This document shows positions 1-5,842 of a stretch of DNA of 8,695 bases, piece after piece. The number at the start of each line of letters is the position of its first letter. Within the stretch, counting starts at the first letter, position 1. The stretch spans positions 1 to 8,695 of the forward strand of contig CAZCOE010000050.1 in NCBI GenBank assembly GCA_964500525.1, in the 5' to 3' direction. This stretch comes from RGIG7378 sp964500525 (lineage in GTDB: Bacteria; Bacillota; Clostridia; RGIG7378). The notes beneath the pieces are model-generated. The model was not told where the DNA came from, did no database searches, and saw only the letters and a list, made by a program, of their open reading frames with translations. The position numbers and the translations under genes are program-made.

Positions 1-13
1 GTTGATTATATAA
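1..13 (+). CDS. Possible 3' end of a second, mirror-image recombinase gene (partial)
   Basis: The first bases read, in one frame, Leu-Ile-Ile-stop (TTG ATT ATA TAA). The same four codons (TTG ATA ATA TAA) end the recombinase gene whose 3' end lies in the right arm of the inverted repeat. Because the two arms mirror each other, the left arm may also be the tail of a recombinase gene converging from outside the window. Only three codons are visible, so this is a guess from symmetry. The alternative is that the repeat merely copied the tail of the one recombinase. Confidence 0.3.
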
Positions 14-38
14 AAATAGTCACCGAAAAAGGCGGCTA
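9..38 (-). terminator. Outward-facing hairpin with T-tract in the left arm
   Basis: Read on the minus strand, TAGCCGCC (38 to 31) can pair with GGTGACTA (24 to 17) around a six-base loop, with one A-C mismatch and one G-U pair. It is followed by TTTTTATATAA. This resembles an intrinsic terminator for transcripts leaving the segment leftward. It is weaker than its right-arm counterpart. A minus-strand transcript of the recombinase that ran through the enclosed segment would meet it. Confidence 0.5.
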
Positions 39-41
39 CGG

Positions 42-57
42 CATAATCCATATTATG
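42..57. other. Candidate recombinase core site, left
   Basis: CATAAT-CCAT-ATTATG forms two inverted 6-base arms around a 4-base centre, inside the 22-base block that is identical in both repeat arms. Tyrosine recombinases exchange strands between two inverted binding elements. With slightly shorter arms the central region would be 6-8 bases (TCCATA or ATCCATAT), the usual size for the family. Assigning the site to the neighbouring recombinase is an inference from proximity and architecture. Confidence 0.6.
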
Positions 58-84
58 TTGTAATGCATAGGTAAGAAAAAGCGC

Positions 85-101
85 TCACGACTGATTCGTG
101 A
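85..101. promoter_or_regulatory. Operator-like palindrome
   Basis: TCACGA-CTGAT-TCGTGA is a perfect 6-base inverted repeat with a 5-base centre, in otherwise AT-rich DNA about 20 bases inside the left arm. It could bind a dimeric regulator or an accessory factor that sets inversion direction. No specific regulator is recognised. Confidence 0.4.
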
Positions 102-133
102 ACACCAATAGCAAAAAACCGAAATAAATACTC

Positions 134-166
134 AGGCCTTTTCATTTTTTGAGTTTGAGAAGGCTT
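134..166 (+). other. Stem-loop in the invertible segment
   Basis: On the plus strand 134-144 can pair with 156-166 over 11 base pairs, counting two G-U pairs, around an 11-base loop; TTATTTG follows. On the minus strand the two wobble pairs become A-C mismatches, so the structure suits a plus-strand RNA. It could be a weak terminator or an RNA element; the short T-run makes a strong terminator unlikely. Confidence 0.35.
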
Positions 167-183
167 ATTTGTGCTGCGTCAAT

Positions 184-190
184 TTCGACA
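184..190 (-). promoter_or_regulatory. Spo0A-like box 1 (distal)
   Basis: TTCGACA on the plus strand is TGTCGAA on the other, a perfect match to the core 0A box bound by the sporulation master regulator Spo0A. The longer context ATTGTCGAAATT also fits. It lies 30 bases, about three helical turns, from the second box and would be centred near -88 relative to the promoter predicted at 239-268. Confidence 0.5.
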
Positions 191-213
191 ATCCTCTTAC
201 AAATCATACTTTT

Positions 214-220
214 TTCGACA
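214..220 (-). promoter_or_regulatory. Spo0A-like box 2 (proximal)
   Basis: This is a second perfect TTCGACA (TGTCGAA on the minus strand), in the strong context TTTTGTCGAAAAA. It has the same orientation as box 1 and would be centred near -58 relative to the promoter at 239-268. Tandem 0A boxes at such distances are known at Spo0A-activated sigma-A promoters such as spoIIG. Binding by Spo0A is inferred from the motif alone. Confidence 0.5.
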
Positions 221-238
221 AAAATCTTGTTTTTTTCT

Positions 239-268
239 CTGAAATAATGTACAGTTTATGAATATGAT
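239..268 (+). promoter_or_regulatory. Candidate promoter pointing right inside the segment
   Basis: CTGAAA (239-244) and TATGAT (263-268) are separated by 18 bases and match 9 of 12 sigma-A consensus positions. The weak -35 together with upstream 0A boxes fits an activator-dependent promoter. A transcript would begin near 275 and meet the right-arm terminator near 350, giving an RNA of about 75 bases in this orientation. No comparable promoter pair pointing left was found. Confidence 0.4.
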
Positions 269-304
269 TGGGTTAGTTTTAATTTTTTGTATGTAGAATT
301 ACAA

Positions 305-320
305 CATAATATGGATTATG
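305..320. other. Candidate recombinase core site, right
   Basis: This is the inverted copy of the dyad at 42-57 (CATAAT-ATGG-ATTATG on this strand). In this copy the arms extend to 7 bases if 304-321 is included. The central ATGG/CCAT is asymmetric, so two sites in opposite orientation would give inversion, not excision, of the DNA between them. Confidence 0.6.
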
Positions 321-322
321 TC

Positions 323-353
323 ATAGCCGCCGTTTGGGGTGGCTATTTTTATA
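323..353 (+). terminator. Outward-facing intrinsic terminator in the right arm
   Basis: Bases 323-331 (ATAGCCGCC) pair with 338-346 (GGTGGCTAT) over nine base pairs, one of them G-U, around a six-base loop. TTTTTATATT follows. This is a good rho-independent terminator for rightward transcripts. It would stop RNA from the invertible segment before it becomes antisense to the recombinase. On the recombinase strand the G-U pair becomes an A-C mismatch and no T-tract follows, so it should not end the recombinase message. Confidence 0.65.
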
Positions 354-1194
354 TTATCAACCGCATATTTTCCATACGTTGGCGGTGTTCGTTGCCGGTA
401 GTGATAATATAAATTCGTGTGGTGTTGATACTGCTGTGACCGAGAATATCGGCGAGTTTGGCGATGTCCTTATCGATGCCATAGAATGTTCGTGCGAACA
501 GGTGGCGCAGATTATGGGGAAACACCTTTTGGGGATTTACCCCTGCCTGTTCACAAAGGCTTTTCATCTCCCGCCAGATGTTGGTGCGGCTCATCAGTTT
601 TCCATTGCGGGTTATGAAGATTGCCCCCGATGATATTTTTTGCTCTGCTGCATAGCGGAGCAGTTTCTTTTGCAGTTCTCTCACAATAAACACTGAACGC
701 GTTTTGCCTTTTAGCGAAACCACCGCTTCACCCCGCTTTACTGCTTCCACCGTGATGTATTGCAGCTCACTGACACGGATACCCGTTCCACATATTGTCT
801 GGATCAGCAAGTTCAGACGTTCATTGCCCTTTTGCTTGGCGGTGTTTACCAGCCGCATATATTCCGCTTTGGTCAGTTCTCTTTCTTCGGAACGGTATAT
901 CTGTCGCTGTAGCTTGATAGACTTTACCTTCAAATCTGCCCATCCGAGAAATGAAAACAAGCTATTGATAGATGCCAGCATTGAATTGATGCTGCGTGCA
1001 GCATAGCTATGGGATAGAAGATTGTTTTTGTATGTAATAACAGTTTCCTTTGTTATCTCCCCATCGTCCGCATATGCGGCAAATGCACTTACATCACGGA
1101 TATACTTTTCTACAGTGTTTTCGCTCTTTTCCTCACTTTTGAGATATTCGGCAAATGCCACTATTTGATCTTCTGTAAGTATTCTTCCTTTCAT
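349..1194 (-). CDS. Tyrosine recombinase/integrase, XerC/XerD-like
   Basis: This is a site-specific recombinase of 281 residues that breaks and rejoins DNA through a tyrosine-DNA intermediate. All six catalytic positions can be placed: Arg140 (GTGIRVSEL), Lys164 (LKGKTR), His227 and Arg230 (PHNLRH), His253 (LGHSS) and nucleophile Tyr262 (TRIYI). Residues 1-95 form the helical core-binding domain; the catalytic domain follows. The start at 1194 is chosen because GGAGG lies 8 bases upstream; the reading frame is open to 1284 but without a second ribosome site. The gene is lower in GC than the transport and phosphatase genes to its right, suggesting acquisition. Its 3' end lies inside an inverted repeat arm, so its likely job is inverting 64-298. 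It could instead be the integrase of a larger element, but no excisionase, relaxase or phage gene is visible. It is not core XerC/XerD: the length and context differ. Confidence 0.93.
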   Translation of the reverse strand: MKGRILTEDQIVAFAEYLKSEEKSENTVEKYIRDVSAFAAYADDGEITKETVITYKNNLLSHSYAARSINSMLASINSLFSFLGWADLKVKSIKLQRQIYRSEERELTKAEYMRLVNTAKQKGNERLNLLIQTICGTGIRVSELQYITVEAVKRGEAVVSLKGKTRSVFIVRELQKKLLRYAAEQKISSGAIFITRNGKLMSRTNIWREMKSLCEQAGVNPQKVFPHNLRHLFARTFYGIDKDIAKLADILGHSSINTTRIYIITTGNEHRQRMENMRLII

Positions 1195-1359
1195 TTTATT
1201 TACCTCCGGATAGTTTTTGTAACATTTTATCCGAAAAGTATGATTATAAATTGTCAATATTGTTTTAGGTAAACAGAGCGTCAAAAACGTCCTTCATATA
1301 CTGCGTGCATGTGTCGGAAGTGGTATCGTGGACTCCTCTTTTTTGATGCATCTCTACGC
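1195..1359. other. Gap between MATE operon and recombinase
   Basis: No hairpin terminator is evident after the second MATE gene, so some read-through into the recombinase, which lies on the same strand, is possible. A 28-codon minus-strand ORF (1265-1351) fits here but has no good ribosome site. The GC-rich to AT-rich change near 1260 marks a plausible boundary of the inserted recombinase cassette. Confidence 0.4.
1207..1233 (-). promoter_or_regulatory. Inverted repeat in the recombinase leader, touching the ribosome site
   Basis: On the minus strand CGGATA and TATCCG form a 6-base inverted repeat with a 15-base loop. The second arm ends at the first G of the GGAGG ribosome site (1203-1207). 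It could be an operator for autoregulation or a weak hairpin affecting translation of the recombinase. Upstream, TTGACA (1252-1257) and TATAAT (1243-1248) are both present but only 3 bases apart, so no properly spaced promoter can be assigned. Confidence 0.3.
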
Positions 1360-2754
1360 CTACACAGCTGATTCCGCCTGACCCAGCCGCCGCCTGAGCC
1401 TGCGCAGGTAGATCAGGTATGCAATTGCCAGCCATATGGCACAGGCCAGCCACAGCACAGGCTCTGTGAAACACACAGCCAGGAAGCCATATGCGGGCAC
1501 AAACCAAAACGCCGATATCAATTTGCCAAACAGCTCTATCAGGCTGGAAAACACCGGCATTACCTTGGATCCGATGACCTGGAGTCCCACCCTCAGCACA
1601 AACAAGGGGCCCAGTGCAAGATAGAAGGGGTAGTTGATTTTGAGGAACAGGTGCGCATTGGAGATTATCTCCGGATTTTCCGTTCCTGTCATTATTCTTA
1701 CCATAAATGGTGCGCACAGGTACATAAACACAGTGGACACCGCCGTCCAGGCAAAGCCCATAAATATAACGTCTCTGAAGGCCTTGGTTACCCGGTCGTA
1801 TTTGCCTGCTCCGTAATTCTGGCTGGCAAACGTGGCTGTTGCATTGGCAGCGGTGGACAGAGGCGACATGCCCAGGCTCAGCAGCTTCCGGGCGTCTGCG
1901 TTGGCTGTAATATAGGTCTTGCCCAGATTGTTGATGGAGCCCTGCATGGCAACTGAGCCAATGGCGTAGATGGAGCTGGTAATTCCCATGGAAATCCCTG
2001 TGCCAAACATATCCAACAGGTATTTCCAGTTGATGCGGAAGTGTTTCCTGCCTGGCACCAATTCCGGGTAATTTCTCAAAACATACACAAAGCACATTAC
2101 TGCGGACATACCCTGGGCAATTACTGTGGCCAATGCCAATCCCGAAACCCCGAAAAACGGCACCACAACCACAAACAGCACATCCAAAGTGATGTTGATA
2201 AAGCAGGAGATAATCAAGAAAATCAAGGGTCTGATGCTGTTGCCCACTGCATTCAGCATGCCGGAGCCCATGTTGAAGAACAGGTTGGTACACAGTCCTG
2301 CTACGATAATTATGGCGTAGGAGTAGGCGTCCCTGAATATTTCCTCCGGCGTATTCAGGAATATCAGCATTCTCCTCATACATGACACGGCCAATGTGGT
2401 AAAGACGATGGTGGAGACTATGTTGAGCAGCAGGGCCATGGCCACTGTGTGCTTAACTTTATCCGGGTCCTTTCTGCCAAAGGCCCGGGCGATCATCATG
2501 CCAAATCCGCTGTTCATCCCGTTGGCAAATCCAATAATCAGGAATGAGAACTGGGTTGTGGAACTGATGGCTGCTATCACATCGTCTCCCAGGGCGTAAC
2601 CTGCCACCATAGTGTCGAAAATGTTGTATAGCTGTTGGAAAATGTTGCCCACGAACATGGGTATGGCGAAAAACAGTATCAGCTTCAGCGGGCTGCCCAC
2701 TGTCATATCTACTGTCCGGCTTTGGTTAAAAACTGTCTTGAATTTCTGGAACAT
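1360..2754 (-). CDS. MATE-family efflux transporter (second gene of pair)
   Basis: This is a 464-residue, highly hydrophobic inner-membrane protein with the N-terminal MATE signature PMFVGNIFQQLYNIFDTMVAG and the usual layout of two six-helix bundles (12 membrane segments). MATE proteins export organic cations and drugs in exchange for H+ or Na+; the substrate cannot be read from sequence. The C-terminus ends in an Arg-rich cytoplasmic tail (YLRRLRRRLG). The ATG lies only 15 bases after the preceding MATE stop and has a poor ribosome site, so translation is probably coupled to the upstream gene. It is clearly divergent from its neighbour although both are 464 residues long. The family call is firm; a multidrug role is only the family default. 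Confidence 0.92.
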   Translation of the reverse strand: MFQKFKTVFNQSRTVDMTVGSPLKLILFFAIPMFVGNIFQQLYNIFDTMVAGYALGDDVIAAISSTTQFSFLIIGFANGMNSGFGMMIARAFGRKDPDKVKHTVAMALLLNIVSTIVFTTLAVSCMRRMLIFLNTPEEIFRDAYSYAIIIVAGLCTNLFFNMGSGMLNAVGNSIRPLIFLIISCFINITLDVLFVVVVPFFGVSGLALATVIAQGMSAVMCFVYVLRNYPELVPGRKHFRINWKYLLDMFGTGISMGITSSIYAIGSVAMQGSINNLGKTYITANADARKLLSLGMSPLSTAANATATFASQNYGAGKYDRVTKAFRDVIFMGFAWTAVSTVFMYLCAPFMVRIMTGTENPEIISNAHLFLKINYPFYLALGPLFVLRVGLQVIGSKVMPVFSSLIELFGKLISAFWFVPAYGFLAVCFTEPVLWLACAIWLAIAYLIYLRRLRRRLGQAESAV

Positions 2755-2769
2755 AACTCTATTACTTGA

Positions 2770-4164
2770 TTACTTGCCGGCAACCAGATTGTTGATCCAG
2801 CTGCCCTTCTTTAACAAAATTGACCCAACGACGACCTTAATCAGGTCGCAGCTGTAAACTGCCAGGAAAATGGGGATTACTCCCAGTGTTGTAAACCTGG
2901 ACAGCACAAATGCCAGGGGGACACAGATGGCCCAGGTAAAGGCGCTGTCAAACAGGAATGTGATAATGGTCTTGCCTCCGCACCTCAGGGTGAAGTACAC
3001 CGTATGTACAAATCCGTTCACCGGCATGAACAGGGCGTTGATCATCAAAAATGTGGCCGCAATGTCCTTAACCATATCGGTGGTCTTGTATATCTCAGGT
3101 ATCAGGTGGGCGGTAAGGAACAGAATAATTCCAAAGGCCGAGCTGGTAATAACCGAGCAGGTGATAAGCTTGCGGTCCTCATCCCGGGCCCGCTCCGGCT
3201 GCCCAGCTCCCAACAGCTGTCCCACTATAATGGATACCGCATTGCCAAAGGCGAAAAAAGCGCAGAAGAACAGGTTGGATACTGTGGAGCTTATGTTAAC
3301 TGCGGAAACCACCTCCAGCCCCCTAGTGGAGTAGCACTGGTTCAGAATAGTCATACCGGCAGACCACAGAGTCTCGTTTAACAGCAGAGGCGCTCCCTTG
3401 CGAATAATGTCCAGCGCCAGATCCTTGGGAATTCTCAGGGATTTGTATGCACCTACAATAAATTGATTCTTGGCCTTGTTGCAGTGAGTCCACAATATGA
3501 GTGCGCCCACCTCCACATATCTGGATACCACAGTGGCTATGGCTGCACCCCGGACTCCCAGCTCCGGAGCTCCGAACATGCCAAAAATCAGAGCATAGTT
3601 CAATGCACAGTTCACCGCCACTGCCAATACTCCCACCTTCATGGGAACAACGGTCTCGCCGCATTCCCTGAGGGAGCTGGCATAACAGTTGGATATGGCA
3701 AAGGCCGGCAATCCAGCCAGCATAATCCACATGTACTGTTTGCCGTAGTTAAGGGTGGCTGTCATATCCAGGTTCTCCTGGCCCTCGTGGATAAACAGGG
3801 AAATAAGCTGATTGTGCCAGGGAATAATCGCACCTATAAAGACCACTGAAATTGCCATACCCACAATAATCTTGGCCCTGAAGCAGTGGCGAACCCCTTC
3901 TGAATCGCCCTTGCCAAAGAACTGGGCGGAGAATATACCCGGGCCGGCCACGCTGCCGAAAATGCACAGGTTGAAGACAAACAGCAGCTGGTTCACAATG
4001 GATACACCGGTCATCTGCTCTGTGCCGATCTGACCCACCATTATGTTGTCCAGCAAGCTGACAAAGTTGGTTATAACATTTTGCAGCATGATTGGGAGAG
4101 TAACCACCATAACCTTGCGGTAGAAGTTCCTATCTCCTATGAATTTGCCTATAAAACTTCTCAT
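2770..4164 (-). CDS. MATE-family efflux transporter (first gene of pair)
   Basis: This is a 464-residue polytopic membrane protein with about 12 helices. Its N-terminal signature TLPIMLQNVITNFVSLLDNIMVG, followed by NQLLFVFNLCIFG and then AQFFGKGD at the end of the second helix hairpin, is typical of clostridial MATE proteins (NorM/DinF branch). It should act as a cation-coupled antiporter exporting small molecules. It is the first gene of a two-gene operon and lies 46 bases downstream of the TTGACT/TATACT promoter's predicted start. The ribosome site before the ATG is weak (GGTG). No regulator gene is adjacent; the divergent genes encode phosphatases. Family certain, substrate unknown. Confidence 0.92.
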   Translation of the reverse strand: MRSFIGKFIGDRNFYRKVMVVTLPIMLQNVITNFVSLLDNIMVGQIGTEQMTGVSIVNQLLFVFNLCIFGSVAGPGIFSAQFFGKGDSEGVRHCFRAKIIVGMAISVVFIGAIIPWHNQLISLFIHEGQENLDMTATLNYGKQYMWIMLAGLPAFAISNCYASSLRECGETVVPMKVGVLAVAVNCALNYALIFGMFGAPELGVRGAAIATVVSRYVEVGALILWTHCNKAKNQFIVGAYKSLRIPKDLALDIIRKGAPLLLNETLWSAGMTILNQCYSTRGLEVVSAVNISSTVSNLFFCAFFAFGNAVSIIVGQLLGAGQPERARDEDRKLITCSVITSSAFGIILFLTAHLIPEIYKTTDMVKDIAATFLMINALFMPVNGFVHTVYFTLRCGGKTIITFLFDSAFTWAICVPLAFVLSRFTTLGVIPIFLAVYSCDLIKVVVGSILLKKGSWINNLVAGK

Positions 4165-4217
4165 CTGACACCAATTGATATGTATAAATCCGTCGTCTGT
4201 TCTCTATTTCCGAATGG

Positions 4218-4246
4218 AGTATACTAGAGTAATTCCACAAAGTCAA
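4218..4246 (-). promoter_or_regulatory. Sigma-A promoter of the MATE operon
   Basis: On the minus strand TTGACT (4246-4241) and TATACT (4223-4218) are separated by exactly 17 bases, matching 10 of 12 consensus positions. Transcription should start near 4210, giving a leader of about 46 bases. The -10 region lies in the 8-base palindrome AGTATACT (4218-4225). No other clear operator is seen. Confidence 0.7.
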
Positions 4247-4348
4247 AGCATGATTTTATTTGCTGTGAGAGAAAATTTTTTGTTGAAAAAAGTCGGTGAT
4301 TTCCATTAGTATATATTGCAAAACCCTGGCAAAACAGAAGGAGTTTTT

Positions 4349-5059
4349 ATGAGCGTTAAAGTCGTTATGTTTGATCTGGACGGCACACTGCTGCCAATGG
4401 ACCAGGAGGTATTTGTCAAGGCGTACATGGGGAAGCTGGCCGCCCATATGGCTCCCTACGGCTACGACCCGGATAAGCTGGCGAAATCCATCTGGGCCAG
4501 CTTCATGGCTGTGATCGGAGCAGACGGCAAGTTGAGCAACGAAGACATGTTCTGGCAGAGTCTCAATTCCATCTACGGCCGGCAGGTTAAGATGGATATG
4601 CCTATATTTGATGAGTTCTACAAGGACAAATTCCAGGAGGTTTCCAAGTCCTGCGGATATAACCCCATGTCAAATCGGGTAGTGAAGTTCCTGAAGGACA
4701 AGGGGATAACTCTGATTCTGGCTACCAATCCTGTGTTCCCTGCTGTTGCTACCAATAGCCGCATCAGATGGGCCGGGCTGAATAGAGAGGATTTTTCCCT
4801 GGTCACCACATATGAGAACAGCCACTTCTGTAAGCCTAACATTAAGTACTACCGGGAGATCCTGGATAAAATGGGATTGGACCCGAGGGAGTGCCTTATG
4901 GTGGGCAATGATGTGGCCGAGGATATGATTGCCGGGACTCTTGGCATGGATGTATTCCTGGTCACCGACTGCCTGATCAACACCAAGGGGCTGGACACTT
5001 CAAATTACCCCAGTGGCAGCCTAGAGGACCTAATGGGCTATTTAGCAGACAGAATATAA
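4349..5059 (+). CDS. HAD-superfamily phosphatase, subfamily I (phosphoglycolate phosphatase-like)
   Basis: This is a cytoplasmic hydrolase of 236 residues. The four HAD motifs are present: DLDGT with nucleophile Asp9 and acid/base Asp11; Thr126 in LATNP; Lys162 in FCKPN; and the metal-binding GND at 186-188 with Asp192. The 110 residues between motifs I and II form a helical C1 cap, as in phosphoglycolate phosphatase and related enzymes acting on small phosphorylated metabolites. The ATG at 4349 is preceded by AAGGAG; an in-frame TTG at 4316 has no such site. A TATATT at 4312-4317 could be the -10 of its promoter, but the -35 is poor. The stop lies 15 bases before the PHP gene, so the two form an operon. 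The substrate is unknown. Confidence 0.9.
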   Translation: MSVKVVMFDLDGTLLPMDQEVFVKAYMGKLAAHMAPYGYDPDKLAKSIWASFMAVIGADGKLSNEDMFWQSLNSIYGRQVKMDMPIFDEFYKDKFQEVSKSCGYNPMSNRVVKFLKDKGITLILATNPVFPAVATNSRIRWAGLNREDFSLVTTYENSHFCKPNIKYYREILDKMGLDPRECLMVGNDVAEDMIAGTLGMDVFLVTDCLINTKGLDTSNYPSGSLEDLMGYLADRI

Positions 5060-5074
5060 CATAAGGAGACGAAA

Positions 5075-5752
5075 ATGTACCTGTACGAGCTGCATATGCA
5101 CTCAATGGAGGCCAGCAGATGCGCCAGCTCCTCTATTCATGACATGATCCGCAGATACAAGGAGATTGGTTTTTCCGGAGCTGTGGTGACGAATCACTTC
5201 ACCGGCGGCAACACATCTATAGATAGGGAGCTGCCCTGGAACAAACTGGCAGAGGAATACTGTGCCTGCTACTATGACGGGCTCAAAACTGCCCGGGAAC
5301 TGGACTTTGATTTGCTGTTCGGCGTGGAGCAGGGCTATGCCAGAGGCAAGGAAATCCTGGTGTATGGTATAGAGCCCCAGCTTATGATGGAACATCCGGA
5401 GCTCAGGGCAGCGGACCTCCCCATCTGGAGCCGGGTGGTGCGAAGTGCAGGGGGCTTCATTGCCTTGGCCCATCCCTTTAGGTCCAGGTACTATATCCCC
5501 GACCCCATGGCCATGCCGGACCGCCTGGATCTGGTAGATGGCTTTGAGGCATACAACCGGTGCAACGCCCCGGGAGAGAACCGGGAGGCCATGGAGCGAA
5601 TCTCACCCACAGGGCTGATTGCCATAGCCGGCAGCGACTGGCACGACACAAACTTCAATGCAGCAAACGGTGTTGCGCTGCAACACAGAGTCCGCACCTC
5701 CCGGGAGCTGGCAAGGTTGCTGAAGGCCGGAGATTTTGAGCTGATAAAATAG
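5075..5752 (+). CDS. PHP-domain metal-dependent phosphoesterase
   Basis: This 225-residue protein is essentially one PHP domain, a metal-dependent TIM-barrel-like fold that hydrolyses phosphoesters. Metal ligands can be read in order: His7 and His9 (LHMHS), His41 (TNHF), Glu85 (GVE), His133 (AHPFR), and Asp188 and His190 (GSDWH). It resembles the TrpH/YciV group (COG0613), which includes nucleotide phosphatases, more than histidinol phosphatase or polymerase PHP domains. The start has an excellent ribosome site (AAGGAG, 6 bases). It is co-transcribed with the HAD phosphatase, so the two may act on consecutive or related phosphorylated substrates, though nothing in the sequence names one. A hairpin terminator follows directly. 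Confidence 0.88.
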   Translation: MYLYELHMHSMEASRCASSSIHDMIRRYKEIGFSGAVVTNHFTGGNTSIDRELPWNKLAEEYCACYYDGLKTARELDFDLLFGVEQGYARGKEILVYGIEPQLMMEHPELRAADLPIWSRVVRSAGGFIALAHPFRSRYYIPDPMAMPDRLDLVDGFEAYNRCNAPGENREAMERISPTGLIAIAGSDWHDTNFNAANGVALQHRVRTSRELARLLKAGDFELIK

Positions 5753-5755
5753 AGA

Positions 5756-5788
5756 AAGAGCCGGGTGCAGTTTGCATCCGACTTTTGT
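5756..5788 (+). terminator. Intrinsic terminator, probably bidirectional, between convergent operons
   Basis: CGGGTGCA (5762-5769) and TGCATCCG (5773-5780) pair over eight positions, one a G-U on the plus strand, with a 3-base GTT loop. An A-rich flank (5755-5759) can pair with the following ACTTTT. The T-tract serves the plus-strand HAD-PHP operon. On the minus strand the same stem has one mismatch and is followed by a T-rich run, so it may also end the GNAT transcript. Confidence 0.75.
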
Positions 5789-5842
5789 GTTTGCTTAGAA
5801 TTTTCCGTGTTTGCCTATAGCTATGTACTTCTCTGTCTTCGT

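Larger units (their letters stand above)
1..63. repeat. Left arm of a 63-bp inverted repeat
   Basis: Bases 1-63 match the reverse complement of 299-361 at 56 of 63 positions. The inner 22 bases (42-63 against 299-320) are identical, and the seven mismatches all fall in the outer 41 bases. The repeat may continue beyond the left edge of the window. A perfect inner block with a diverged outer block fits a site kept uniform by recombination rather than an old random duplication. Confidence 0.93.
64..298. other. Predicted invertible regulatory segment (inverton)
   Basis: This 235-base, strongly AT-rich stretch is enclosed by inverted recombination-like sites and lies next to a tyrosine recombinase gene. 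It contains no convincing coding sequence on either strand. It does hold clustered regulatory-type motifs: an operator-like palindrome at 85-101, a stem-loop at 134-166, two Spo0A-like boxes at 184-190 and 214-220, and a promoter-like pair at 239-268. In the orientation given, the promoter-like pair points right, toward the 3' end of the recombinase; inverted, it would point left, out of the window. Phase-variable invertible promoters beside a recombinase are known from gut Firmicutes and Bacteroidetes. Invertibility here is inferred, not seen. Confidence 0.7.
299..361. repeat. Right arm of the 63-bp inverted repeat
   Basis: This is the partner of the arm at 1-63 (56 of 63 matches, inner 22 identical). 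It overlaps the last three sense codons and stop codon of the recombinase gene on the minus strand (349-360). Inversion between the arms would therefore leave the recombinase tail as Leu-Ile-Ile-stop even if exchange carried the outer arm sequence across. Confidence 0.93.

Noticed and set aside
1..361. A MITE or insertion-sequence remnant with terminal inverted repeats.
   Set aside because: No target duplication can be checked at the left edge, the right arm overlaps the recombinase stop, and the inner rather than outer parts of the arms are best conserved, the reverse of what transposase recognition of the ends would favour. It remains the main alternative.
311..412. A 33-codon plus-strand ORF starting in the right repeat arm; the left arm has a similar frame on the other strand starting Met-Asp-Tyr.
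   Set aside because: Neither start has a ribosome site, most arm differences change amino acids, and the frame runs antisense into the recombinase. The shared frame is explained by the repeat itself.
1265..1351. A 28-codon minus-strand ORF after the second MATE gene.
   Set aside because: It is only the end of a long out-of-frame reading of the MATE gene, with no good ribosome site and no recognisable motif.
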